Source: Tetrahymena elliotti 4EA
Lineage: Eukaryota; Ciliophora; Oligohymenophorea; Hymenostomatida; Tetrahymenidae
DNA: 64,000 nucleotides
Direction of reading: 5' to 3'
Assembly (NCBI GenBank): GCA_000231825.2
Contig: JH720321.1
Location: 891,758-955,757, forward strand
The notes beneath the pieces are model-generated. The model worked only from the letters and a program-made list of their open reading frames with translations, did no database searches and had not been told where the DNA came from. Shown here one piece after another: positions 1-10,175 of the stretch. Every line of letters begins with the position of its first letter. Positions within the stretch are counted from its first letter, which is position 1. The position numbers and the translations under genes are program-made.

Positions 1-557
1 TTTACGTTTTTCAAAGAAAAAATTTTTTTAAAGAGAATCTACTCCAACGAAAAAAAAGATTGAAAGCATTTGCAATATTTATAATATTCTAACCAAATTA
101 TAAATGAATAATTTTCTATCGTTTCTGTTAGAATATATTATTTTAAAGAGTGTTTTCAATAAAAAAAAGTATATTATATTAAAAAGTAAATATTGGCACA
201 AAATTCAAATAATGTACATGATTTTCAAAATGGATAAAATAGTTTATTTAATTTACAATGGTATATTAAACCCAAAAACAGGATAAAATACATTTGAAAA
301 ATGTCTGTTAAAGGAAAATATTATTTCTTGATTATAATCCCTTAATAGCAAAGAATTATACTCAATAAATTTTAAAATTTGCTAAATGAAAATAGAAAAT
401 TTTAACTTGAAATATATTGAATTTTTTAAAAATGTAAAGCAATTTTATTTTTTATTAAAGTAGGTTAAATTCGAGACAAAGTTCTCTGTTTAAAGTCAGT
501 TAATTTTAGTAAATATAAATTTAAGGAGGGTAATTAGATCAAAATGCATATATTTAA
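1..557. other. Intergenic AT-rich stretch
   Basis: I see no supportable gene here. Short open frames are broken by TGA and have no coding-like composition. The only caveat is an in-frame ATG at 432 that could extend the next gene upstream, because no TGA lies between 432 and 558. Confidence 0.5.
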
Positions 558-2079
558 ATGATAAGAGAAAAAAATGGATCTGCTTCTGAATAAAGAAAAA
601 GTCTCATATACGCACCAAAAAATAATAGTAGCAGCTTATCTAATATCAAATATGGATAATAAAATTAAAAGGATGAAGGGTCATAAAAAACTGAAAAAAA
701 GATGAATTTATATTCTAAAAATCAAGGAGAAAGGGTTAATAGATTAAAAAAGGAAAAATAAGAACTTGAATAATACCAAAAGGAAAAATAATTTATCGAT
801 ACCATGAAATCATATGCTAATGTTTATAAATTAGTTGAAATGAATTACTTAGAATCACATTCTATCAAAGCTCATCAATTGATGCAAGAAACTATGGATG
901 ATATGAATCTTATTAAAAAATTTTCTTATCAAACTTACAAAAAAAACACATCTCTTAATCAATATGCGAGATAAGAATTTACAAATTAACTTCTTAAAAA
1001 ATAGAAATAAGAAAATTTTGAAAAACTCAAAAAAAAAGGCATTATTAATGAAAATGAAGTCAATATGGATGACTCTATTTAGCTTAATTAGCACTTGAAA
1101 AAAATTGCTGATCTGTAATAATAAATCTATGATAACATTGTAAATAATTAAATCTCTTTTAATCTTTTGATAGAAATTTCTTTTTAAAATATAATTTATA
1201 ATTTAGAATGATCCAACAGGCTCAAGGTAGAACAATTATAACTTTGGAGGGTTAAAAAAAAGAAAAGTAGGAGTATAACTTAGTGATTAGCTACATTTTC
1301 TTTAGTAAATGCCATAGCTTTAAATACAATAATCAAAAACAAAATAAAGTATTACTGAAGAGTCACTGTCAGATTAATCTTAAGTAAAACTAGAAGAAAA
1401 TAATTTTTCTTCTAAAAATGTCAGCTAAAGTGCATTAGAGAATTATAATAAAGATGAAAATATATAGAAGAATACTAATCCTCAAACTCATAAATAATAA
1501 CTTATTTAAATGAAAACAATGGGTGTGTTGGCTATGATGCAAAAGCAATACAAATAGACAATTGATTAACCGATTCAAAAAAATTTAGAAATATATAATT
1601 TAAAGAATAAATTCCAGAAAAGTGCTCAACTTAGATTATTTAAATAGCTTAAATAGTCAGAATAAGATTCCAATAACAAAGGTCTGTCTATTTTTGATAC
1701 AGCTAGCTAAACAAAAAAGAAAAATGAAATAAAAGACAAAATTATTAAGTTTGAACCTTAAAAAAGTATGGAAGCTTTTGTTTAAAGAGGTTTTTAAAGA
1801 TAATCCAACACTTAATATTTAAGTAACTTACTTTTTGGTTAAATCAGCCATTCAAAAGATCATAAAGATACTGCTGATAATAATTCAAAACTTCCAAAAA
1901 ATATATAATTTTCAAATTAAAGTATGAGCACTCTGAACTTAACAAATAATATTAATATTGTGAAACCTTATCAGCATATAAATAATTTAAAATAAAATCA
2001 ATTTTCATAGTTTAATTCGGTATGGGACCAAAGTAAAAAGCAATTACAGTTTTAAAGAATATTAAATTACAACCATTGA
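558..2079 (+). CDS. Gln/Asn-rich hypothetical protein
   Basis: Function not recognised. The model is ATG 558, one intron at 1140-1206 (67 nt, GTAAAT...TTTAG, phase 0), and stop TGA 2077-2079, giving about 484 residues. The first exon is charged and helical-looking (Lys/Glu-rich, around residues 40-190). The second exon is low-complexity, with many Gln encoded by TAA/TAG, Asn, Ser and Lys, and probably disordered. Skipping the intron meets TGA at 1209, while removing it joins two clearly coding-like frames. An upstream in-frame ATG at 432 would add 42 residues; 558 is preferred because composition changes there. No membrane segment, signal peptide or known domain is visible. It is transcribed in the same direction as the MDC1-like gene, with about 0.9 kb between them. 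Confidence 0.72.
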
Positions 2080-2557
2080 AATTCTGTCTTTGTTCAATCA
2101 TAAATAAAAGTAATAAAAAATAACTAATCTATAATAAATATATATATATATTAAAAATTTGTATAAATAATTTATCAATCTATTAAATATTTTGTAAATA
2201 AATTAATTGTTTCTCCTCAAAATAAATAAAAAGAGATTATTATTGTTGATTTTTTTGAAAATTAAAAAGACAAACCTTTTAAGGAAAACCTTGAAAAACT
2301 AACGAACAATAAGAATGAAACACTATTTTTTCCTAAAGCTCTAAAAAAACCCTTCTCTCAAATTTGTAAAAATTATTTAAAATTTGTTAAACTTTTTAAA
2401 AACTTAAAACTACATATTATTAAACTCAAAAATAAATTATGGTAATTTCGTTAAAAAAAAATCAAAAACTCAATATATTAAGTATTCAAATTTTCATTAA
2501 CAATATAAAAAATTATTTAAAATGTATTATTTTGTATTCTTCAATATTGATCATAAC

Positions 2558-2684
2558 AATAAGGAAATCAATTTTTTGTTTTCAAAAATAAAAAAATGAT
2601 TAAATTTTTATTTAAAACAACCTAAAACACATTTATCTTATATTCTTATAATTCATTGGAATTATGAATAAGGAAATCAATTTT
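2558..2684. repeat. 18-bp direct repeat pair
   Basis: The sequence AATAAGGAAATCAATTTT occurs at 2558-2575 and again at 2667-2684, spaced 109 bp start to start. Both lie in the promoter-side region of the MDC1-like gene. The AATCAATTTT half reappears in the nearby inverted repeat. It could be a regulatory element or remnants of a small duplication. Confidence 0.6.
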
Positions 2685-2707
2685 ATTTTAATTTTCCTAA
2701 ATTTAAG

Positions 2708-2734
2708 ATCAATTTTACTGTATGTAAAATTGAT
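2708..2734. repeat. Perfect inverted repeat (11-bp arms, 5-nt loop)
   Basis: ATCAATTTTAC at 2708-2718 is followed by the loop TGTAT and by GTAAAATTGAT at 2724-2734. The arms match perfectly. It lies about 280 bp before the ATG of the FHA/BRCT gene. It could be a dimeric protein-binding site or an RNA hairpin in a long 5' UTR. Confidence 0.65.
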
Positions 2735-3011
2735 TTATTATTATTTGATTGATAACAGCTTTATTTAAATTAAGCTTTAAGATTGATTATTATCAATTAA
2801 ATCTGATAGGTTTGAATTATTATTTTGATTTTTATTAAGAACGGCGGCAACAAAAATATTTGATAGCTAAGGTTTTAATTGTAATAAGAAAATATACAAA
2901 AGAAGATACTTTATATTATAAATCATAGGAATCAATACAATAAAATTAAAACTAAAATTATCATTACTATTGTATAGCTAACCGTTAAATAAATCAATCA
3001 ATTAAATAGGT

Positions 3012-6000
3012 ATGAATATCTCTAATATTCAAAATAGAGTTAAGTGGGCTATTTTGGCAGTTTTTCAAAATCCATTAAAGAAATTAGTACCATCCAAATA
3101 TTTCCTCTATGAAGGATTAAATACAATAGGTTCTGATGAAAATAAGTCAGATGTTGTTTTAGAAGTTGAAGGAGTTTCTCCTGTGCACGCAGAAATACAA
3201 ATTACCAGCGACGGAGATGCTTATATTTAAGATTTAAATAGTAAGCAGGGTATTTTTAAAAAGGCCTCATTTAACCCAAATAAAAAAGTTCGACTTGAAT
3301 AAAATCAAAGATTTAGCATAATCCCTGATCATGAGTTTTATATTGGAAAGTATAAGTGTTATGTAGTAGCCTTTGATGATGATTACAAAAAAGGCGAGGA
3401 AAGGAGATAAAGAGAAAGAGAGGAAATTAGTTTATCTTAAGTTTCTAATAAGAGTAAGAATTTATTTAAGCATTTATATGTATTTAATTATTATGAAAAT
3501 AGAGTATAATATGAATGTGGAATTGGTTGAAACTGATTTAGATGATAATGAAAATAACTTCGAATAAAATTTAAGCTAATCCAATCAGAAAAATGAAAAA
3601 AATAGTTAAAAGGTAAACTAATTTCTCTTTATTTTATGATAAATGTTTAGTAAATTTATGCTTTATTATAAAATAAAGAAAGATAATTCTAATTTATATG
3701 AGAAAACACTTGAATTGACAGATTAAGAAGAACAATAAGAAGAAAACCTATTTTAAAATTAAAACAAATAATCTACAGATGATTATGAGAAAACTTTAGA
3801 GATTAAAAGTGAAGATGGAAATAATGAATAAGAAGCAAATTTATTTAATTAAAAAGGGGGAGAGTATGATAAAACTTTAGAGCTTTCAGATTATGGAGAT
3901 GAAAGAGAAGATGAAAAAAATTTATTTAAGAGTGATAATAAGCAAAGCAAATAGTAAAAAGCTGATATATAAGATAATATTTATGATAAAACTTTAGAGC
4001 TAAGTGATAAAAATAGTGATGAGGAGAATTAGGATTTATTTTAAAACAATAGTAAAAATAAAACAAACAGATAAATGGAATGCGAGAAAACATTAGAGCT
4101 TAGTGATGCAAGTGATAATGAGCAAGATAATGTTTTTAACACCAGAAACTCTCAAAAAAAATAAAATGATGCTAATTAGTATGACAAAACTTTAGAATTA
4201 AGTGATAAAAACTCAGAAGAAGAAAATGAAAATTTGTTTGAGAAGAAAAATACAAACTAAAAAAGCTCTAAAAAGTAAACAAATCAACAAATGTATGAAA
4301 AAACACTTGAGTTGAGTGATAAAGATTCAAGTGAACATGAAAATAGTTTGTTCAACAATAACAATAATAAAAATAATGGTAAAATGGAGTGCGAAAAAAC
4401 GCTTTAGCTCTCTGATGAAAGTGATAAGGAAGATTCAAATTTATTCAAAAAATAAGTGAATTCAAATAATCAAGTTTAAACAACTTAAAGTTCATCTTTA
4501 ATTAGTTAATCTTTGGGTTCTTAGCCATTTTCAGCTTCACAAGCAAATGTTTCAGAGAAGTAAAAAAGGATGGAAATATTAAAAAATAATATTAAAAAAT
4601 CAGCTATTTCAGCAAGTTAACCAATTGAGTCAACTCAAAAAAAATAAGACAATAAAAAGATGATAGATGAAAATGAATAATTTAATAAAGGAAATTAAAA
4701 ATAAGATGATAAAAAGATGATACCTGAAGATGATGATAAAACTCCTGATTTATCTGAAGAGGAAAGGTCTTAAAAATAGAATGTTATGAGAAAAAGTTAA
4801 AATGATAATATAAAGGTTATTTCTCCTTAACCAAACTCCAAAAATATTGAGCTTTAAGATACATTAGTTGATGAAGATTCTTTTAATGATGATGGATGGT
4901 TTGAGAATAGTACTTAGGAAAAAAGTAAAACAAATCAAATTAAAAATTCTCATTAAACTCTAGGAGCTACTCTAATCGATTCTCCTTAGAGCTAAAGTTA
5001 ATCATAAGTATTGAAGTAAAATTTAAAAGCATCCCCACTCAGCCCCACTTTAGTAGATGATGATGTTAATAGTGTAAAATCAGCTGTAAGCAGCCAAAAT
5101 AAAAATAATCACAAAAAACATAAAAGTCCTATATCTTTAAGTCCAACTTTTCTAGATGAAGAAGTTAATTTAAATCTTTTGTCAGTCTAAAATGAAAAAA
5201 AGAGGAAATTATCTTAATAATCTGGTTAATCAAAGTCTAATTCTAATTCAGAACTTTGTGCTACTATGGTAGATCCAACAGACTCTAAAAATGCAAGTCT
5301 TTAGCCAACACTGATAAACTCACCCAATCCAAAAGAAAATCAAGTTGAACTTTAAAACACTTTAATTGATTCTCCATAGAGCTAGCATGGAAACAAAGAA
5401 GATGGTAGCAAAGAAGAACTTATCAATAAAATTAAATAGCAAGAAGAAGAACTAAAAAAACTGAAAGAACAACTTTTAAGCCAAGGAAAATCCTAAAATA
5501 ATTAAACTGATAAAAAAGCCTAAAATGAATCTAACAATAAAGCACAAAAACAAAATAATTTGAACAATACTTTTGATTAAAATTATGTAATAAATGTACT
5601 TCCTACCTTAAGTGATAATAATTAAAAGAAATCAGATGACCAATAAAAAAAGGCTAAAAATATTAATCTTGATAAAGTTGATAAATTTGATGATTTATTT
5701 GGAAATGATGATGAAGAAGATGAACTTAATAAAAAAGGTTCTTTTAATTAACTTTCTTCAAGAGAAAACAGTAGAACAGGAATGACATATAACTTAAAAA
5801 AAGAAGATAGTGAAACTGCAGCAGAAAATAGTAATTTTTCAGGATAGTTTTAAGCCAATTAGTAAAGAATTGGAGTCATGAATAAAAAATTCCCTCTTCG
5901 CACTCTTACTATGTCTGATATGAAAAAATCTATATCTCCAATTTCATCCTCTACATAGCCAACTTTTGTAGAAGAATTTGATGATAAGTCAATGAATAAA

Positions 6001-7020
6001 ATAAGTAGCACGGTCCCTTAAAAAACTTTATTTTAAAGCAGTGATGTGAATAGTAGTGATGATTAAGCTTAGTCTTCTGGAAACAAAAGAGGTTCTCAGC
6101 CATTAAAAAAGAAGTAAAATGAAACTAAGGATGATAAAAATAATAGTAATGGTGAGCAGTCTGAAGATATTGGAGAAGATCCTAAAAAGAAATAAAAAAC
6201 CCAATCAAGTTGGGTTTAATTGCTTAAATAAAAAACATTAAAAATTTAAGATGAAAACTCAAGAAATTCAACTAAATCTGAGGATAGTGTAAGTAAAGAA
6301 TAAAATTCTTAAAGCAAAGCTAGATAAACAAGATAAAGCTAAGATAAATCTATGGTACCTGAAGATGTTGATGGGAATATTATTAGAGATAGTATGAAAA
6401 TAGCAGTTAGTGGATTTAAGTTAAAGCCTGATTAAAAGAGGGGTATCAAGTAACTTAAATCAACAGCAATTGAAGATAATTAAGATTTTGATATTTTAGT
6501 TGTTAAAGAAACAAAAAGAACAATAAAAGTCTTGTTGGCTCTGATGAAAAAGAAACCAATTGTTTAGGAAAAGTGGTTAACTGACTCTATTAAGCAAAAC
6601 AAATTATTGTCTAATTATTCTAACTATCTTCCTGATGATTCATAATATTTTAAGGAGAGATTTAATAATGATTTGAATTTCTTTATTTAAAAAAGAAAGT
6701 CTTTACCACAAGAAAATTTGATATTTGAAGGTTTAACTTTTTACATTTCTAAAAGTTTAACTGAGCCAAATGAAGAAGAACTTACTACACTCATAGAAGC
6801 TGGTGGTGGGTCTGTAAGAAAAACACTTCCAAACAAATAAATGAAAAAAGGGGAAATATATTGTATTTTGGGAACCAGTGATCTTTATACATACAAAACA
6901 GTTTCAAAACTTAAAACAGTAACTTGTATAGCTCCTGAAACAGTCCTAGATGCTGCTTTATTCAGTGAATTTTAAGCTGATAAAAACTAAATTTAATCTG
7001 AAGATTTTTTTAAAAATTGA
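3012..7020 (+). CDS. MDC1-like FHA / repeat / tandem-BRCT protein
   Basis: Probable nuclear DNA-damage mediator. Exons are 3012-3453, 3503-3612 and 3679-7020; introns are 49 and 66 nt; the product is 1297 residues. Residues about 25-115 form an FHA domain with the SPVHAEI signature (SxxHxxI) and a D-LNSKQG loop, although the usual GR arginine is Ser. Residues about 190-440 carry eight copies of a K-T-L-E-L-S-D acidic repeat. Residues about 578-946 carry nine T-[LFM]-x-[D/N/E] motifs, with a short Lys/Glu coiled coil between. Residues about 1089-1175 and 1198-1285 are tandem BRCT domains (VSGF, EKWL and AGGGSV motifs). FHA + repeats + C-terminal BRCT pair is the layout of animal MDC1, and the BRCT1 stretch KRTIKVLLAL resembles the matching MDC1 helix. 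Phosphopeptide binding is inferred from the domain families. Confidence 0.88.
3697..4446 (+). repeat. Eight coding repeats, (Y/C)-(E/D)-K-T-L-E-L-S-D type
   Basis: This is an in-gene tandem array within the MDC1-like protein. Eight units each start with Tyr/Cys-Glu/Asp-Lys-Thr-Leu, followed by Glu/Gln-Leu/Ile, then usually Ser-Asp, an acidic run, and end in Leu/Val-Phe. The period is variable, about 25-40 residues, because of Gln/Asn/Lys-rich spacers. The core is far better conserved than the spacers, which suggests selection on a docking motif. The acidic serines match casein kinase 2 consensus sites. Confidence 0.85.
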
Positions 7021-7543
7021 AGCTCTTAAGATAAATTTATTGCCTGTTCCATCAAATTTGTAAAAGACAATTTTAATGATATTAAATTTGAAATCTTAAA
7101 ATTAAAATTTTATTTTTTCATTAAATCAATCAAATGTAAGTTATCTATTTTATTTAATAAATCCATTATGTTCTTGATTTATATATATAGTTCAACATTT
7201 TTATTCTCTTTCCATAATACTAAATTTTAATTTATTCCTCTCTTAATAATTTTTCTAATATAGGATTTTATTTTATTATTTAAATTATCTCCTTTCGTTA
7301 GAACTACACTGTATATGATATTTAAATATAAAACAAATAAAGCTCATTGTACTCATAAATTGTAAAAGAGAAGAAAAATTGATAAATCACTTTTTTATTT
7401 TAAAATTAACCAAAACTTTTCATTTCTTTAACAAATAATGTAATTTCTTGTAATAAATTAATAAGAATGAATAGGTATTGTTAAAATATTATCACTTACA
7501 GTATTTAAAAACAAATTATACACAAATAAATTAATAGCATTAA
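7021..7543. other. Intergenic between convergent genes
   Basis: AT-rich 3'-flanking DNA between the convergent MDC1-like (+) and ataxin-3-like (-) genes. I see no coding frame or recognisable RNA in it. Confidence 0.5.
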
Positions 7544-9207
7544 TCATAATTTAGTAACAATAAGAGCAGTCATATTAGCAATTCCAGCTTATTCTAGGGT
7601 TAAATCTAGATTAGTGAATTCTACTTTGGGGAAGTTCTAACTTAACTTAAATTTATATTCATTGTTTGGCTTTTAAATAGATTTGCTAAAATTATATAGG
7701 TCCTATTTAAATATTAAATGCTTAAGTTAATTTAAATTATATCAAGATAATTACCCTTATTGTTTAGTTAGGAGTAAAAGTCCAATCTTTTTTAGATCCA
7801 TCTGGGAATCTGAACTAAAGGATTATTCCTTAACTAGGCTTAGTCTAAAAGTTCTAAATTAGTAATAAAACATTAATATAAATTTAATTAGAAATTAATT
7901 TACTGTTGCTAATGATTAGATAATTGCAAAACTTAATTCAGGATCATCTTGATATTCAAATTGTTAGAAGTATTCACTGAGTAAATCGTGTTCTTAATTA
8001 TTTGTTTCAGATTTCATGCTAATTCCTTAACCTTAAAATGCTTTAAATTTATTCTTTTCTTCTTCCTCTTTTTTCTTTCTTTCTTCTTCATCTTCATCAT
8101 CATTATCTCCATACTCTTCTTCCATATTTCCCTTTCCTTAGTTTTATTTATTATACATGTCTAAAGATTCTTTAAGAACTCTCTCCATCTACTCTTAATC
8201 TGTTCCTCCAACATTTAACTTAAAATTCTTATCTTTTGTGTTCTATTAATGAATTTCTAATTTTAAAAATATTTCTTTTTAATTGATTTGCATTTAATAT
8301 ATTTTTACAGAAAACTTCCTCTTTTGTGAACCATTTTTAGAATTTTTAAATCTATGGGAAGAGCTATTTATAAAAAATAGTTATTGTTTAAAGTATTTAT
8401 GCTAGCTAAATTTTATTTACTTCCTTTGAGCTGCTAGGATATTCGCCTCTAACTACGAAAATATTGTATCCTGATTCTTTTACAGACATCAAAAATGCGC
8501 TTTATTGTTAAAGTAGAATAAATTATTTTTTGAATAAATTCATTCATATTTATTTGTATTTAAATATTACCTTAAATAAAAGTCGCTAATGATTTCAGGA
8601 GCCCTTTTATTTGTTGAATTTAAGTTATACCATACTCCATCAACTTATCTTATTGAAAACCAATGGTGATCAGAATTACAAATAAAACCTATTTCAGAGC
8701 TTATTTTTAAAATAATTTAAAAAAAACATATCAGAAATAAAAAAGAGAGAGTTACCTAAGATCCTATCCTTTATTAATTTCTGAATCTACACTTTCTATT
8801 GTTAAACTTCCCATCTTTCTAAGGGCAGCTTATAAAACTTAAATTGAATAATTTCCATCATCTGCAACATTTTATGAGTCTTACTATAAATAAAATTCGT
8901 TTTATTTTTAGAGATTCTTGTTTTATGCTAAAAGATTATATATTTTTACTGCTAAATATGATAAATATTCTTTAGAGTCCATTCCCTAAGCTGCCATCAA
9001 TTATTTCTCCATATCATCTAAATCTCTTGCAATAGATGCTAATTCAATCTAAAAAGAGATTGAGTAAGATTTAAATTGAAAAACTAACAAAAGAGTTACT
9101 TCATTAAAAAATGGGCCTTACAACAATGAATTAATACAATGTACTCCACAAAGTTAATCTAGTCCTTGCTTTTCCCAATAAATTAAAACCTATTTTTTTG
9201 CTTGCAT
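7544..9207 (-). CDS. Ataxin-3-like Josephin deubiquitinase with C-terminal UBX domain
   Basis: Ubiquitin cysteine protease of the Josephin (MJD) family. The start ATG is at 9207-9205 and the TGA at 7546-7544. The N-terminus has the oxyanion Gln14 and catalytic Cys20 in LCGVHC; the His is in SDHHWFSIR and the Asn in VWYNLNS, so the full triad is present. GYNIFVVRGEYP closes the Josephin domain. A Glu/Lys-rich linker follows, with two UIM-like helices (MERVLKESLDM and DPELSFAIIQSL). The last ~75 residues form a UBX/ubiquitin-like fold (FRFPDGSKKDW, NFPKVEF, ending TALIVTKL). At least five introns interrupt it, including 9049-9088 (40 nt) and one splitting the UBX domain; the join near 8260-8400 is ambiguous. 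The UBX part suggests p97/Cdc48 binding, as in ataxin-3 pathways (inference). Confidence 0.88.
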
Positions 9208-10175
9208 TGAATCTAAAGATTTTTAAGTATGTTTTTTTGTATCTTGAATTTAAAATTGGTAGAATTGTAAGATTTTTTTTTAAATTTTAACAAATATTAG
9301 AAGTGTTTTTATTTAAATTTAATAAAATCAGAAAAAAAAGCAATAATAAGTCTGATCTTCTATTTATTCTTTTTACTTGATGCACTACTATTTTTTATCT
9401 ATTTTAACTTGATTTCATTAAAAAAATACTTTTTTTGCATAACTCTCTTTTAAACAAAAATACTTTACTGTTTGTTTACAAAATTTCATTTTTCTAGATT
9501 TTAAAATTAAATTGTAGATTATTCAACAATAAACTTATACTTTTAAAGGAAAAATAAAAATTTAAAACAACGATTTATGATAAACAAAAAATATAACAAA
9601 TATTACTTACAACTAGTTGATAAATAATTTTTAAATATCAATATTCTTATTTAAGAAAGCATGTTCATATATAAAAAAAAAAATAAAATTTAATTAGGAT
9701 AAATTTTTTAAAATAATGAAGAGTTCAAACTTAAAAATGTGGTTTGAATAAACTTAATAGAGCATGTATGTGAAGGATAAATACATATTTTAAGTCTAAT
9801 TTATGTTTTGTAATGGATATCATTTTCAAATAGACCTGAATCATACATAATATTTAAAAGCATATTCTAAGGTATTAACACTTTTTAAGTCAAAATTTTT
9901 TTGATCAAAATTTAAAAAATATATGCTAATTTTTGGGTAAAAGAGAGAGATGTAAAAAACTCTGTACTGATTTATTTCTAATCAAAGTGAATAATTAATG
10001 TTTTTAAATTGTGAAAAGGATAAATATTGTCATTAAGCAAACAGTAAATATTATTTTGAAATTTATATAGAAAATTAAAGGAATTCAATTTAGAGAAATA
10101 TTTAAAAATTAATTTTTGATATTTATAAAAATTTTTAATTGGTTTTATTTATGTACAGTAATTAATCTTTTTAAA
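9208..10175. other. Intergenic AT-rich stretch
   Basis: Lies between the starts and ends of two minus-strand genes: 5' flank of the ataxin-3-like gene and 3' flank of the coiled-coil gene. Very AT-rich, with no coding-like frame or RNA gene seen. Confidence 0.5.

Larger units (their letters stand above)
2080..3011. other. Intergenic region upstream of MDC1-like gene
   Basis: AT-rich with no coding-like frame. It contains two copies of an 18-bp direct repeat and a perfect 11-bp inverted repeat, listed separately. This should include the promoter and 5' UTR of the FHA/BRCT gene, but no individual element can be identified. Confidence 0.5.

Noticed and set aside
3373..3567. Independent small gene in another frame of the MDC1-like locus
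   Set aside because: Its 3' half is exon 2 of the FHA/BRCT gene after removing the 49-nt intron at 3454-3502; the 5' half is a frame shadow of exon 1.
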